From Paludibacteraceae bacterium (lineage in GTDB: Bacteria; Bacteroidota; Bacteroidia; Bacteroidales; Paludibacteraceae): a DNA stretch of 48,914 nt. Where the stretch lies: contig CAJOIZ010000012.1 in NCBI GenBank assembly GCA_905234835.1, positions 1 through 48,914 on the forward strand. Reading direction: 5' to 3'. Under the pieces are notes generated by a model. That model saw only the letters and a program-made list of their open reading frames with translations. It had not been told where the DNA came from and searched no databases. The position numbers were made by a program, and so were the translations under genes. This document shows positions 1 to 6,902 of this stretch, in pieces (positions within the stretch are counted from its first letter, which is position 1; every line of letters begins with the position of its first letter).

Positions 1-93
1 TTTAGTTAAACATTGTTTAACGTAGCTTGCGTAGTTTACGTTGTTGGCGTAGTATGCGTAATTGCGTTTTCACCCTAATAGTGGCAAATTATG

Positions 94-168
94 TGCCAAG
101 CCCCAAATCCCTGCCAATATGTCCATCTTTCGTGCCAAATTGTCCACCTTCTGCCATTTTGTCCATCC
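94..168. repeat. Short direct-repeat array (TGCCAA / TGTCCA)
   Basis: Four copies of TGCCAA-like words start at 94, 112, 133 and 152; the last three are followed by TGTCCAYC. Spacing is 18-21 bp. The array ends about 85 bp upstream of a promoter at 255-284. No coding potential is apparent in it. It resembles the other phased arrays of this window at 1848-1934, 43017-43080 and 44330-44413. Function is unknown; a protein-binding array or a remnant of a mobile cassette are both possible. Confidence 0.5.
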
Positions 169-175
169 ACCTCTA

Positions 176-310
176 GCTTGTTCCCATTTTCTTCGAGTTT
201 GGGTCACGGCTTGTTCCCTTTCCCCATAATTTCACCATAAAAAGGAACAACCTCTTGCATATATCAATTTTTTTACTACCTTTGCACCCGATTTGAGCTT
301 GTTCCCTTTC
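176..310. promoter_or_regulatory. Operator-like GCTTGTTCCC repeats flanking a promoter
   Basis: GCTTGTTCCC occurs in direct orientation at 176-185, 209-218 and 297-306, and the inverted word GGAACAA lies at 244-250. The copies bracket the promoter at 255-284, two upstream and one just downstream of the likely start of transcription. This arrangement is what an autoregulatory repressor or activator would use. The regulator is not identified. Confidence 0.4.
255..284 (+). promoter_or_regulatory. Bacteroidota promoter upstream of the winged-helix gene
   Basis: TTG at 255-257, 19 nt spacer, TACCTTTG at 277-284, matching the Bacteroidota consensus TTG-N19-21-TANNTTTG. The sequence that follows, GCACCCGATTT, is shared with the promoter-like site at 1542-1549 and, in similar form, with the one at 44279-44286 on the other strand. 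The first start codon in a real-looking frame is 137 nt downstream at 422. Confidence 0.6.
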
Positions 311-421
311 GCACCAACTAACCACGCTAAGGGAAATAATCGTTCGAACGAAGCGAGATAAGAACAACCCATCCACGACAGCAATGAAGATATATTTAAA
401 GTACAACGCCGAGAGCGAGAA

Positions 422-850
422 ATGACCGACGCGCTCAATAAAGCAGCGCACGGAGTGTTCACCAGAAAAGACTTCAGTAGCGACGCCAAAGCTATGCAAG
501 AGTGCCATATCTGCCTCGATATGACAACCGGAAAGTTAGCAGAGATGCCTAAGACGACTCCCGATAAACCCGCTGCCCCGAAAGGACTCAAGAAAAATGT
601 GGATGATCGAGTAGGCAAACTGGTACTTGCTATTGGCAAGAAAGTATTTCCTCGTCGACAGTTGGTAGCCGATTTGGGCCTTAAGCAAACGAGTCGCCGT
701 AACTTTATATACCACTACTGGAAACCGGCTTGGAACATGGGACTGATTGAGTTTGCATATCCGGGTCATCCTAACAAACCAGAACAAGCCTACCGCCTCA
801 CCGCCAAAGGTCTTGAAATCTATGCCCAACTCACCGGCGAAATAGAGTAG
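422..850 (+). CDS. Small winged-helix protein (Fic-like C-terminal domain)
   Basis: The 142-residue product has an unrecognised N-terminal part (1-65, charged, proline-rich around 45-55) and a C-terminal part (about 70-140) resembling the winged-helix domain found at the end of Fic proteins and of AlbA_2/AAA_4-type regulators in Bacteroidota. The diagnostic pattern is a run like QLVADLGL, then YHYWKPAWNMGLIEF, then PNKPEQAYRLTAKG. In those families this domain is an accessory module, so this gene may be a fragment that lost its Fic or AlbA_2 catalytic part; no HPFxxGNG Fic motif is present upstream. The frame stays open back to a stop at 359-361 but offers no earlier ATG. Function cannot be assigned; DNA binding is an inference. 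Confidence 0.55.
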   Translation: MTDALNKAAHGVFTRKDFSSDAKAMQECHICLDMTTGKLAEMPKTTPDKPAAPKGLKKNVDDRVGKLVLAIGKKVFPRRQLVADLGLKQTSRRNFIYHYWKPAWNMGLIEFAYPGHPNKPEQAYRLTAKGLEIYAQLTGEIE

Positions 851-1046
851 TGTAACTTTCACGTTTCCACATTTTCACTCATCCATATATCCCCCCGTTC
901 GTCCATTGCGTTGGATGTTATCCAAGTTTTTCTGTTATGCATGTGTCTTTTTCTGCATTCCCGCCTTAGCATGTGTCTTTTTTTTGTCCAAAGCCCACCA
1001 ATTCACTTCAAAAAAACACAAGCTTTACAAACGTTTGTCCCTTACT

Positions 1047-1335
1047 CCGGATTTCATCCGGTTTTCTCTTTGTCAAGTGCGCGAGGCGTCAGCATCGCGT
1101 TTCTCTGTTTTCTTTCTGCGGGATTGAATCCCGCAAGCCATCAAAACTGGTTTCTCCCCCGTACGGATAATCTCCTGTGTTTCGTCTGTTGTCGCGGCTG
1201 GTAGCCGCTTTTTTCGTCCATTTCGTTCAAATACTATTTGAACCGGCTCCCTAGAGCCGTTTGTAGTTGCATTGTTTTTCTTTTTTTACGTCGGAATCAA
1301 ATTCCGACACGCCTCCCCCGAGCCGCTTGTATCCT
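1047..1335 (-). repeat. Cluster A of variable-stem hairpins
   Basis: Perfect or near-perfect hairpins with 3-4 nt loops follow one another: CCGGAT-TTC-ATCCGG (1047-1061), GCGGGAT-TGA-ATCCCGC (1118-1134), GCGGCT-GGT-AGCCGC (1194-1208), GTTCAAAT-ACT-ATTTGAAC (1225-1243), CGGCTC-CCTA-GAGCCG (1244-1259) and GTCGGAAT-CAA-ATTCCGAC (1290-1308). Read on the minus strand, the last and the 1225 hairpins are preceded by a common head (TACAARCGGCTC...) and followed by an AT-rich tail. Stems differ in sequence but both arms differ together. Related clusters lie near 16000-16213, 25568-25689, 43117-43264 and 45481-45534. Confidence 0.7.
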
Positions 1336-1485
1336 CCTTGCCTCCTCTTCGGTATCCCGTTATCCCGATATCCCGTAAACCCGTAAACCTTCTAAACCAC
1401 CTCAACCACTCATTAACGCCTAAACTCCTAAACGCCTAAACTCATAAACTCTCAACTATCAATTGTCAACTCTCAACTAAAAAAA

Positions 1486-1549
1486 TGGGAATAATTGGGA
1501 AGCAGTGGGAAGCAACGGGAAAGTGCGTTTCCCCGCTATCGTATCTTTG
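1486..1549 (+). promoter_or_regulatory. Promoter-like site with four 10-bp phased GGGA repeats
   Basis: TGGGA/CGGGA words end exactly at 1490, 1500, 1510 and 1520, one per DNA turn. A TATCTTTG -7 element follows at 1542-1549 and is continued by GCACCCGATTTCGAAATC, which contains the palindrome GATTTCGAAATC at about +1 to +17. No TTG lies at the expected upstream position, so any activity may depend on a bound activator. No substantial ORF follows; only a 30-codon frame at 1741-1833. Confidence 0.4.
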
Positions 1550-1603
1550 CACCCGATTTCGAAATCATACTGTTGTTTTTATTAATCCGCCTGAACCAAA
1601 CCC

Positions 1604-1702
1604 GGTCTGTCAGCATCAGCAATCCATCAGCGCAGCGGTCCATCAGCACAGCGATCTGTCAGCGCAGTGGTCTGTCAGCATCAGCGGTCTGTCAGCAACA
1701 GC
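1604..1702. repeat. Minisatellite, six 16-17 bp units
   Basis: Six tandem units begin at 1604, 1621, 1637, 1653, 1669 and 1686, with consensus GGTCTGTCAGCRCAGC. Units are 16 or 17 bp, so no reading frame is kept along the array, which argues against a coding role. It sits between the promoter-like site at 1542 and the 33-bp array at 1848. Confidence 0.7.
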
Positions 1703-1847
1703 TGTCTTTTCGGTTCGGACACAAAAACCAAACTATCATTATGTTACAACTACAACCTATGGGACTCATTGAGTCCATGCACAACCAGATTTGTGGTCCT
1801 CCGATTTGGCACAAACACACAAACTATAAATGACTTACAAAAACTTT

Positions 1848-1934
1848 TTGTAAAAATGTAGAGGAATAATTAACTATTTTTTGTAAAAATGTAGAGGAAT
1901 AATCGGTCGTATTTTGTGAAAATGTAGAGGAAAA
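1848..1934. repeat. 33-bp direct repeat, three copies
   Basis: Three copies of a unit containing TTTTGTAAAAATGTAGAGGA recur with an exact 33-bp period (the GTAGAGG word starts at 1858, 1891 and 1924). The third copy has two substitutions. A similar A-rich ATGT-containing word with about 33-bp spacing occurs at 43017-43080. No gene reads through it. Its meaning is unknown. Confidence 0.75.
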
Positions 1935-1937
1935 TCA

Positions 1938-1989
1938 CCGCCGCGCTACTAAAATATGCCAAGTGTGGTATGTTTGAGTAGCACGGCGG
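1938..1989. other. Long quasi-palindrome (12 of 13 bp stem)
   Basis: Arms 1938-1950 and 1977-1989 pair at 12 of 13 positions (CCGCCGCGCTACT against AGTAGCACGGCGG), and the 26-nt loop can form an inner ATGCCA/TGGTAT helix. It lies 60 nt beyond the aqpZ stop and abuts the last 33-bp repeat. A transcription terminator for the minus-strand aqpZ transcript is possible, but no strong U-tract follows. Confidence 0.45.
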
Positions 1990-2051
1990 AAAAGGAAAAA
2001 ACCGGCTATATTGATGCGGTAAAAAGTCCGTTCAGACTCTGTGTGCCGTTC

Positions 2052-2765
2052 TTATTTCTTGCAATTCCCTTCGCAAGTGATACATTTGTAGCACAGTCCT
2101 GCCAATGCGGCACCGACAAGAGGAGCTACGATGAACAGCCACAACTGGGGTAGTGCAAGTGTGTTCTCCGAGAACAGAGCCTGCGAGATAGAGCGGGCGG
2201 GATTGACCGACGTGTTGGTCAAAGGAATGGAAATGAGGTGGATAAGCGTCAGCGTCAGACCTATCGCCAGACCGCCAAACGCACCATTGCCGTGTCTGCT
2301 GTCCGTTACACCCAGAATGACCATAAGGAATACAAAGGTCAGAACAGCCTCAATGGCAAAAGCGCCCCATACATTGGTCTGAAGATAACCGGATGCAAGA
2401 TCGTCCTGATTGAAAAACTCGCCGTACCCGTTGGCTGCGAATGTACCAATCTCCATTCCTGCCGATTTGGCGATTCCGAACAGAATGGCGGCTGCCGCAA
2501 TGGCACCCAATACTTGCGCGCACCAATACCACAGCATCTCCTTCAACTCCATACGGCCATTGACAAAGACACCGAGACTGACAGCAGGATTAAGGTGAGC
2601 ACCGCTGATATGACCGATGCCGTATGCGGCGGCAACTATGGTCAGACCAAACGCCAAAGCTACACCAAGAAATCCTACGTTTCCAAACAGGGCTGTTCCG
2701 CAACCGCCCAATACCAATACTGCCGTGCCGAAAAACTCAGCAGCAAACTTGTTACATAATTTCAT
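2052..2765 (-). CDS. aqpZ: Aquaporin Z-type water channel
   Basis: The 237-residue protein is an aquaporin of the MIP family, an inner-membrane channel. Both NPA boxes are present, HLNPAVS at 58-63 and SVNPARS at 187-192, with six hydrophobic segments around them. The selectivity-filter residues fit a water-specific channel rather than a glycerol facilitator: H176, and R191 after the second NPA box. The C-terminus is unusual in carrying four cysteines in a short tail (CYKCITCEGNCKK). It lies 84 nt downstream of dnaE on the same strand and may be transcribed with it; no separate promoter is obvious in the A/T-rich spacer. Confidence in the family is high; the water-specific assignment rests on motif positions. 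Confidence 0.93.
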   Translation of the reverse strand: MKLCNKFAAEFFGTAVLVLGGCGTALFGNVGFLGVALAFGLTIVAAAYGIGHISGAHLNPAVSLGVFVNGRMELKEMLWYWCAQVLGAIAAAAILFGIAKSAGMEIGTFAANGYGEFFNQDDLASGYLQTNVWGAFAIEAVLTFVFLMVILGVTDSRHGNGAFGGLAIGLTLTLIHLISIPLTNTSVNPARSISQALFSENTLALPQLWLFIVAPLVGAALAGLCYKCITCEGNCKK

Positions 2766-2849
2766 AGTTGTTTGTATTTTGGTTAATAAGTTAATTGGTT
2801 TATCAGTTTATTGGTTGTTTATGTTTGTTAATGAGTTAAATGGTTTATG

Positions 2850-5800
2850 TCAGACAATAACAGAATAGGACAAGCGTCCTTCGTTCTGCAGGTCACGGAG
2901 GAACACATACAGGTCATGGGTCACTGTTACCGTCAGGCTGTTGGACAACGTGGTAACACTGTCGTTGTACTGCCCGTCTGTAATCTGCACTTTCAAGGGA
3001 ACGGCAGGAAGTTCCTGGTCGGTCTGGTCTTTCTTGTCCTTCTTTTTGTTACTGCCTTTGAAATGCTCGACAAGCAACTCGCCTAATTCGTCTGTAGCGT
3101 TCTCTACAGGCAGTTTGAGCATCAGCCCGCGGACGTACTTTTTCTGGGTGTCCTTCAGCAGTTCGACCTGCGTGAGGTTGAAATCGAATTCCGCCTTGTC
3201 CATCGGTTGGGGCTTGTAATAAGGTCGTCCTTCGCCATGCTGACGGATACCGCCGGAGAGCATCACATAGACGTTCTTCTTGAGCATCGGCGCGAACTGC
3301 GAATAGGTACTGCCGAAGATAGCGAACTTGTAACTGCCGTGGTAGTCCTCTATCGTGTAACGCCCATAGGGATTGCCGTTCTTGGAGATTGCCTGTTCTT
3401 CACTTGTGATGATTCCTCCCACGCGAATGGTTTCGTTCGTGTGCTGCAAAATCCATTCGTTAGGATTAATGGTCTGCGCAGTCTCTTCCACAATTTGATT
3501 GTCATCATCGTCCAATGGCATCTGTTCGGAAGAAGAATCGGCGGCGGAAGACGTGTCTTCATCGGTGGAATGGACATTACGGGCTTCGGGACGACGCCAG
3601 CCGTCAAAGCGCTGCATATCCTCGCACGTCAGGGTGGTCAGGTGCTTCATCTCAAACTCGAACTCGTCCAGGGGATGCGCCGACAGATAGATGCCGATAA
3701 GATCCTTCTCCTTGTTCAGCCGTTCGATGGGCGACATACGCGGGATGGAAAGAGGCAGTTCAGGCTTGGAGATGGAAACACCTCCGCTGCCGAGATCGCC
3801 GAAGAGCGAGTTCTGTTGCGACAGCCGGTCCTGCTGATACATATTGCCGTAACGGATGAGCGAATCCAAGACGTTTTCGCCGCGCTCGTTGATGCCGAGC
3901 AACTGCTCGCGGTAAACGTCGGTAAAGCAGTCGAACGCGCCGCCCATGACGAGCCATTCGAGCGTCTTGCGGTTGCAAGCTTGAAGGTTGACACGCTCCA
4001 CAAAGTCGTAAACCGAAGTGAACTTGCCGTTCGTGCGGCGTTCTTCAAGGATGGCTTCCACTGCTCCTTCGCCGACACCCTTGATGCCACCCAGTCCGAA
4101 ACGGATGTCACCCTGCTTGTTCACGGTGAAGTTCATTTCCGACTCGTTCACATCGGGTTCCAGCACGTTGATGTGCAACGCTTTGCACTCGTCCATGAAC
4201 TTCGTCACTTCCTTGATGTCGTCTTTGGAGATGGTGAGGTTGGCAGCCATGAACTCGGCAGGGTAGTGTGCTTTGAGGTAGCCAGTCTGGTAAGCCACCC
4301 ACGAATAGCAGGCGGCATGGGACTTGTTGAAGGCATATGAGGCGAACGCCTCCCAGTCCTTCCATATCTTGTCAAGTATCTGCTCGTCGTGGCCGTTGGC
4401 TTTGCCGCCGTCCATAAACTTGCCCTTCAGTTCCTGCAGGACCGCCATCTGCTTCTTACCCATCGCCTTGCGCAGTTTGTCGCTTTCGCCGCGGGTGAAG
4501 TTGGCAAGCAGACGGCTGAGAAGCATGACCTGCTCCTGATAGACGGTCACGCCGTAGGTGTCCTTGAGGTACTTCTCCATCACGGGGATGTCGTAGGTAA
4601 CAGCCTCTTCGCCGTGCTTGCGGCGGATGAACTGCGGTATGTACTGCATCGGTCCGGGGCGGTAGAGAGCGTTCATGGCTATGAGGTCGCCGATGACGGT
4701 GGGACGCAGCTCTTGGAGATACTTCCGCATCCCCGCGCTTTCAAACTGGAACACCGCTACCGTTCTGCCTTCCTGGAAGAGGCGGTAGGTGTCCGCATCA
4801 TCAATGGGGATATGGTCGATGTCCACCTCCTCGCCGCGTGACTTACGGATATTGGAAAGACATTCGCGGATGATAGTCAGCGTTTTCAGACCGAGGAAGT
4901 CCATCTTGATCAGTCCGACCGACTCCACCACGTGTCCGTCGTACTCTGTAACAAGAACGCGCTTCTTCTCCAACTTGTCCTCTATGCTGCTCAAGGGGGC
5001 GAACTTGGTGAGGTCGTCCGCACCGATGATGACACCGCAGGCATGAATGCCGACCTGACGTATGGTGCCTTCCAGCTGCTCGGCGTAGGTCAGAACAGAC
5101 TTTATTTCCGGCTCGCCCTCCTCCTTCAGCTTCTTGAGTTCGGGAACGTACTCATAGCAGTTCGTGAGATTGACTTCCGGCGATTTGCCATTATTGTCCT
5201 TTATGTTGTCGGGGAAACCACGGTCAGGGATATACGACTTAATCTGATTGACAACGGGAAGGGGAATACCGTGGAGCCGTCCCACATCGGCGATGGCAGA
5301 CTTGGCAGCCATCACGCCGTAGGTGATGATATGCGCTACGTGCGTCGCACCGTACTTGCGGCTGACCCAGTCCAGCACCCTGCCACGACCGGCATAGTCG
5401 AAGTCGGTGTCTATATCGGGTAGGGATATGCGGTCAGGATTGAGGAAACGCTCGAACAGCAGATCATATTTAAGCGGATCCAAGTCCGTGATATGTAAGC
5501 AGTAAGCGACTACGCTTCCAGCGGCACTTCCGCGTCCGGGACCTACACTGACATCCAGTTCCTCACGCGCACCGCGAATAAAATCCATCACGATAAGGAA
5601 GTAACCGGGGAAGCCCATTGACTTCATCGTATGCAGTTCGAAACGGATGCGCTCCTTGAGTTCCTCGTCCGTGTCAAGACGCTCTTTGCCGTACCGTTCC
5701 TCTGCGCCCTTCATCGTGAGGTATTCGAGATAGTCCGCCTCCAGCTTGATGCGGTAGAGCTTGTCGATACCGCCCATCTTCTTGATCTTCTTCTGTGCGG

Positions 5801-6872
5801 CTTTCTCGTCCATGACCACTTCGCCGTTCTCGTTGCGTGTGAACTCATCGAAGATCTGCTGCTCAGAGAATCGCTGCCGATAGTCCTCCTCCGTTCCGAA
5901 CGATTCGGGAATGGGGAACTTGGGCATAATGGGGTCGGAATCGATGTTATAAACTTCCACCTTGTCGGCTATCTCCTGCGTGTTTTCAATCGCTTCGGGA
6001 ATGTCGGCAAAGATGGCAGCCATCTGTTCAGGCGTTTTGAGCCATTCCTGCTTGGTATAGTGCATGCGGTCGGGGTCGTCGAACTTGGCTCCTGTGCTGA
6101 TACAGAGCAGACGGTCGTGGGCTTCGGCGTGTTCTTCTTCCACAAAGTGCACATCGTTGGTGGCGATGAGTTTGACGCCGTACTTGCGGGCAAGGTCAAT
6201 CAGCACGGGGTTGACCTTCATCTGCGCCTGGTAGACATCTTGGTTTCCGTTAGGCTTCTCTGTCTGGTGACGCTGCAACTCAATATAGTAGTCATCGCCG
6301 AAGAGACGTTTGAACCATTGGACTGTTTCTTCCGCACCTTGCAGGTCGCCCGTGGATATCTTGCGGGGGAGTTCGCCTGCGAGACAAGCGGAAGAACAAA
6401 TCAGCCCTTCGTGATACTGCTCAAGCAGTTCATGGTCTATACGCGGTGTATGGTAGAAAGCATCGTCCATAAAGCCTTCGCTGACCAAGTGGCAAAGGTT
6501 GTGATAGCCCTGTATGTTCTTTGCGAGCAGGATAAGGTGCCATCCGGAACGGTCAATAACTATTTTTTTGCCGTTCGACGTAGTGATTTCCTCGTTGGTT
6601 CTGCTTTTCCTGCCCCGTCGCGCACAATAGACCTCGCAGCCCACAATCGGCTTGAAAGCAATCAGGTCAGGATTATTCGCCTTTTCCTGAGCCTTCTTAT
6701 TGACTTTCTTGCAGTAATCAAGCAGTTCCTTGATACCGTACATATTGCCGTGGTCGGTCAGGGCGATGGCATTCATCCCCGTACGGAGACATTTATCAAC
6801 GAGGTCGGGTACTTTGGACATCCCGTCGAGGACGGAATAGTGGCTGTGAACGTGTAGGTGGGTGAAAGGCAT
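2850..6872 (-). CDS. dnaE: DNA polymerase III alpha subunit
   Basis: This is the replicative polymerase subunit, 1340 residues, longer than the common 1160-1260. The N-terminal PHP domain starts with HLHVHSHYS (5-13) and carries LTDHGNMYG near 41. The polymerase active site shows GPGRGSAAGS followed by PDIDTDFD near residue 485, and the third aspartate sits in KMDFLGL near 657. Helix-hairpin-helix, OB-fold (about 1140-1220, RVGGIITS onwards) and C-terminal parts follow. An acidic serine-rich linker around 1095-1130 (DEDTSSAADSSSEQ, then DDDD) separates the finger/duplex-binding part from the OB domain and partly explains the length. It starts 30 nt after the end of lon, so the two are probably co-transcribed. 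Translation start is the PHP MPFTHLH methionine, as usual in the family. Confidence 0.97.
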   Translation of the reverse strand: MPFTHLHVHSHYSVLDGMSKVPDLVDKCLRTGMNAIALTDHGNMYGIKELLDYCKKVNKKAQEKANNPDLIAFKPIVGCEVYCARRGRKSRTNEEITTSNGKKIVIDRSGWHLILLAKNIQGYHNLCHLVSEGFMDDAFYHTPRIDHELLEQYHEGLICSSACLAGELPRKISTGDLQGAEETVQWFKRLFGDDYYIELQRHQTEKPNGNQDVYQAQMKVNPVLIDLARKYGVKLIATNDVHFVEEEHAEAHDRLLCISTGAKFDDPDRMHYTKQEWLKTPEQMAAIFADIPEAIENTQEIADKVEVYNIDSDPIMPKFPIPESFGTEEDYRQRFSEQQIFDEFTRNENGEVVMDEKAAQKKIKKMGGIDKLYRIKLEADYLEYLTMKGAEERYGKERLDTDEELKERIRFELHTMKSMGFPGYFLIVMDFIRGAREELDVSVGPGRGSAAGSVVAYCLHITDLDPLKYDLLFERFLNPDRISLPDIDTDFDYAGRGRVLDWVSRKYGATHVAHIITYGVMAAKSAIADVGRLHGIPLPVVNQIKSYIPDRGFPDNIKDNNGKSPEVNLTNCYEYVPELKKLKEEGEPEIKSVLTYAEQLEGTIRQVGIHACGVIIGADDLTKFAPLSSIEDKLEKKRVLVTEYDGHVVESVGLIKMDFLGLKTLTIIRECLSNIRKSRGEEVDIDHIPIDDADTYRLFQEGRTVAVFQFESAGMRKYLQELRPTVIGDLIAMNALYRPGPMQYIPQFIRRKHGEEAVTYDIPVMEKYLKDTYGVTVYQEQVMLLSRLLANFTRGESDKLRKAMGKKQMAVLQELKGKFMDGGKANGHDEQILDKIWKDWEAFASYAFNKSHAACYSWVAYQTGYLKAHYPAEFMAANLTISKDDIKEVTKFMDECKALHINVLEPDVNESEMNFTVNKQGDIRFGLGGIKGVGEGAVEAILEERRTNGKFTSVYDFVERVNLQACNRKTLEWLVMGGAFDCFTDVYREQLLGINERGENVLDSLIRYGNMYQQDRLSQQNSLFGDLGSGGVSISKPELPLSIPRMSPIERLNKEKDLIGIYLSAHPLDEFEFEMKHLTTLTCEDMQRFDGWRRPEARNVHSTDEDTSSAADSSSEQMPLDDDDNQIVEETAQTINPNEWILQHTNETIRVGGIITSEEQAISKNGNPYGRYTIEDYHGSYKFAIFGSTYSQFAPMLKKNVYVMLSGGIRQHGEGRPYYKPQPMDKAEFDFNLTQVELLKDTQKKYVRGLMLKLPVENATDELGELLVEHFKGSNKKKDKKDQTDQELPAVPLKVQITDGQYNDSVTTLSNSLTVTVTHDLYVFLRDLQNEGRLSYSVIV

Positions 6873-6902
6873 AGTGCAGGGTAGGGCGTTTTTAGGGTTT
6901 GT

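Larger units (their letters stand above)
851..2051. other. Gene-poor 1.2 kb interval rich in repeats
   Basis: No convincing protein-coding gene is visible between the winged-helix gene and aqpZ. The interval holds a cluster of small hairpins (1047-1335), low-complexity AACTC/CTAAAC tracts (1380-1480), a 10-bp phased repeat and promoter-like site (1486-1549), a minisatellite (1604-1702), a three-unit 33-bp repeat (1848-1934) and a long quasi-palindrome (1938-1989). The longest frames are hydrophobic-poor shadows in low-complexity sequence. Confidence 0.6.

Noticed and set aside
906..1204. Overlapping plus-strand frames after the winged-helix gene
   Set aside because: They run through the hairpin cluster and poly-pyrimidine sequence and show no protein-like composition.
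1741..1833. 30-codon frame after the promoter-like site at 1542
   Set aside because: Too short and without recognisable features to be called as a gene; mentioned only within the cassette finding.
1848..1934. Possible CRISPR remnant with 33-bp period
   Set aside because: The unit is repeated almost completely, leaving no spacer-sized unique sequence.
3207..4340. 377-codon plus-strand frame opposite dnaE
   Set aside because: It lies fully antisense to conserved DnaE sequence and its translation has no recognisable domain; the frame is an effect of high GC third positions in dnaE.
5631..6857. 408-codon plus-strand frame opposite dnaE
   Set aside because: Antisense shadow of the DnaE PHP and polymerase domains, with no start context or promoter.
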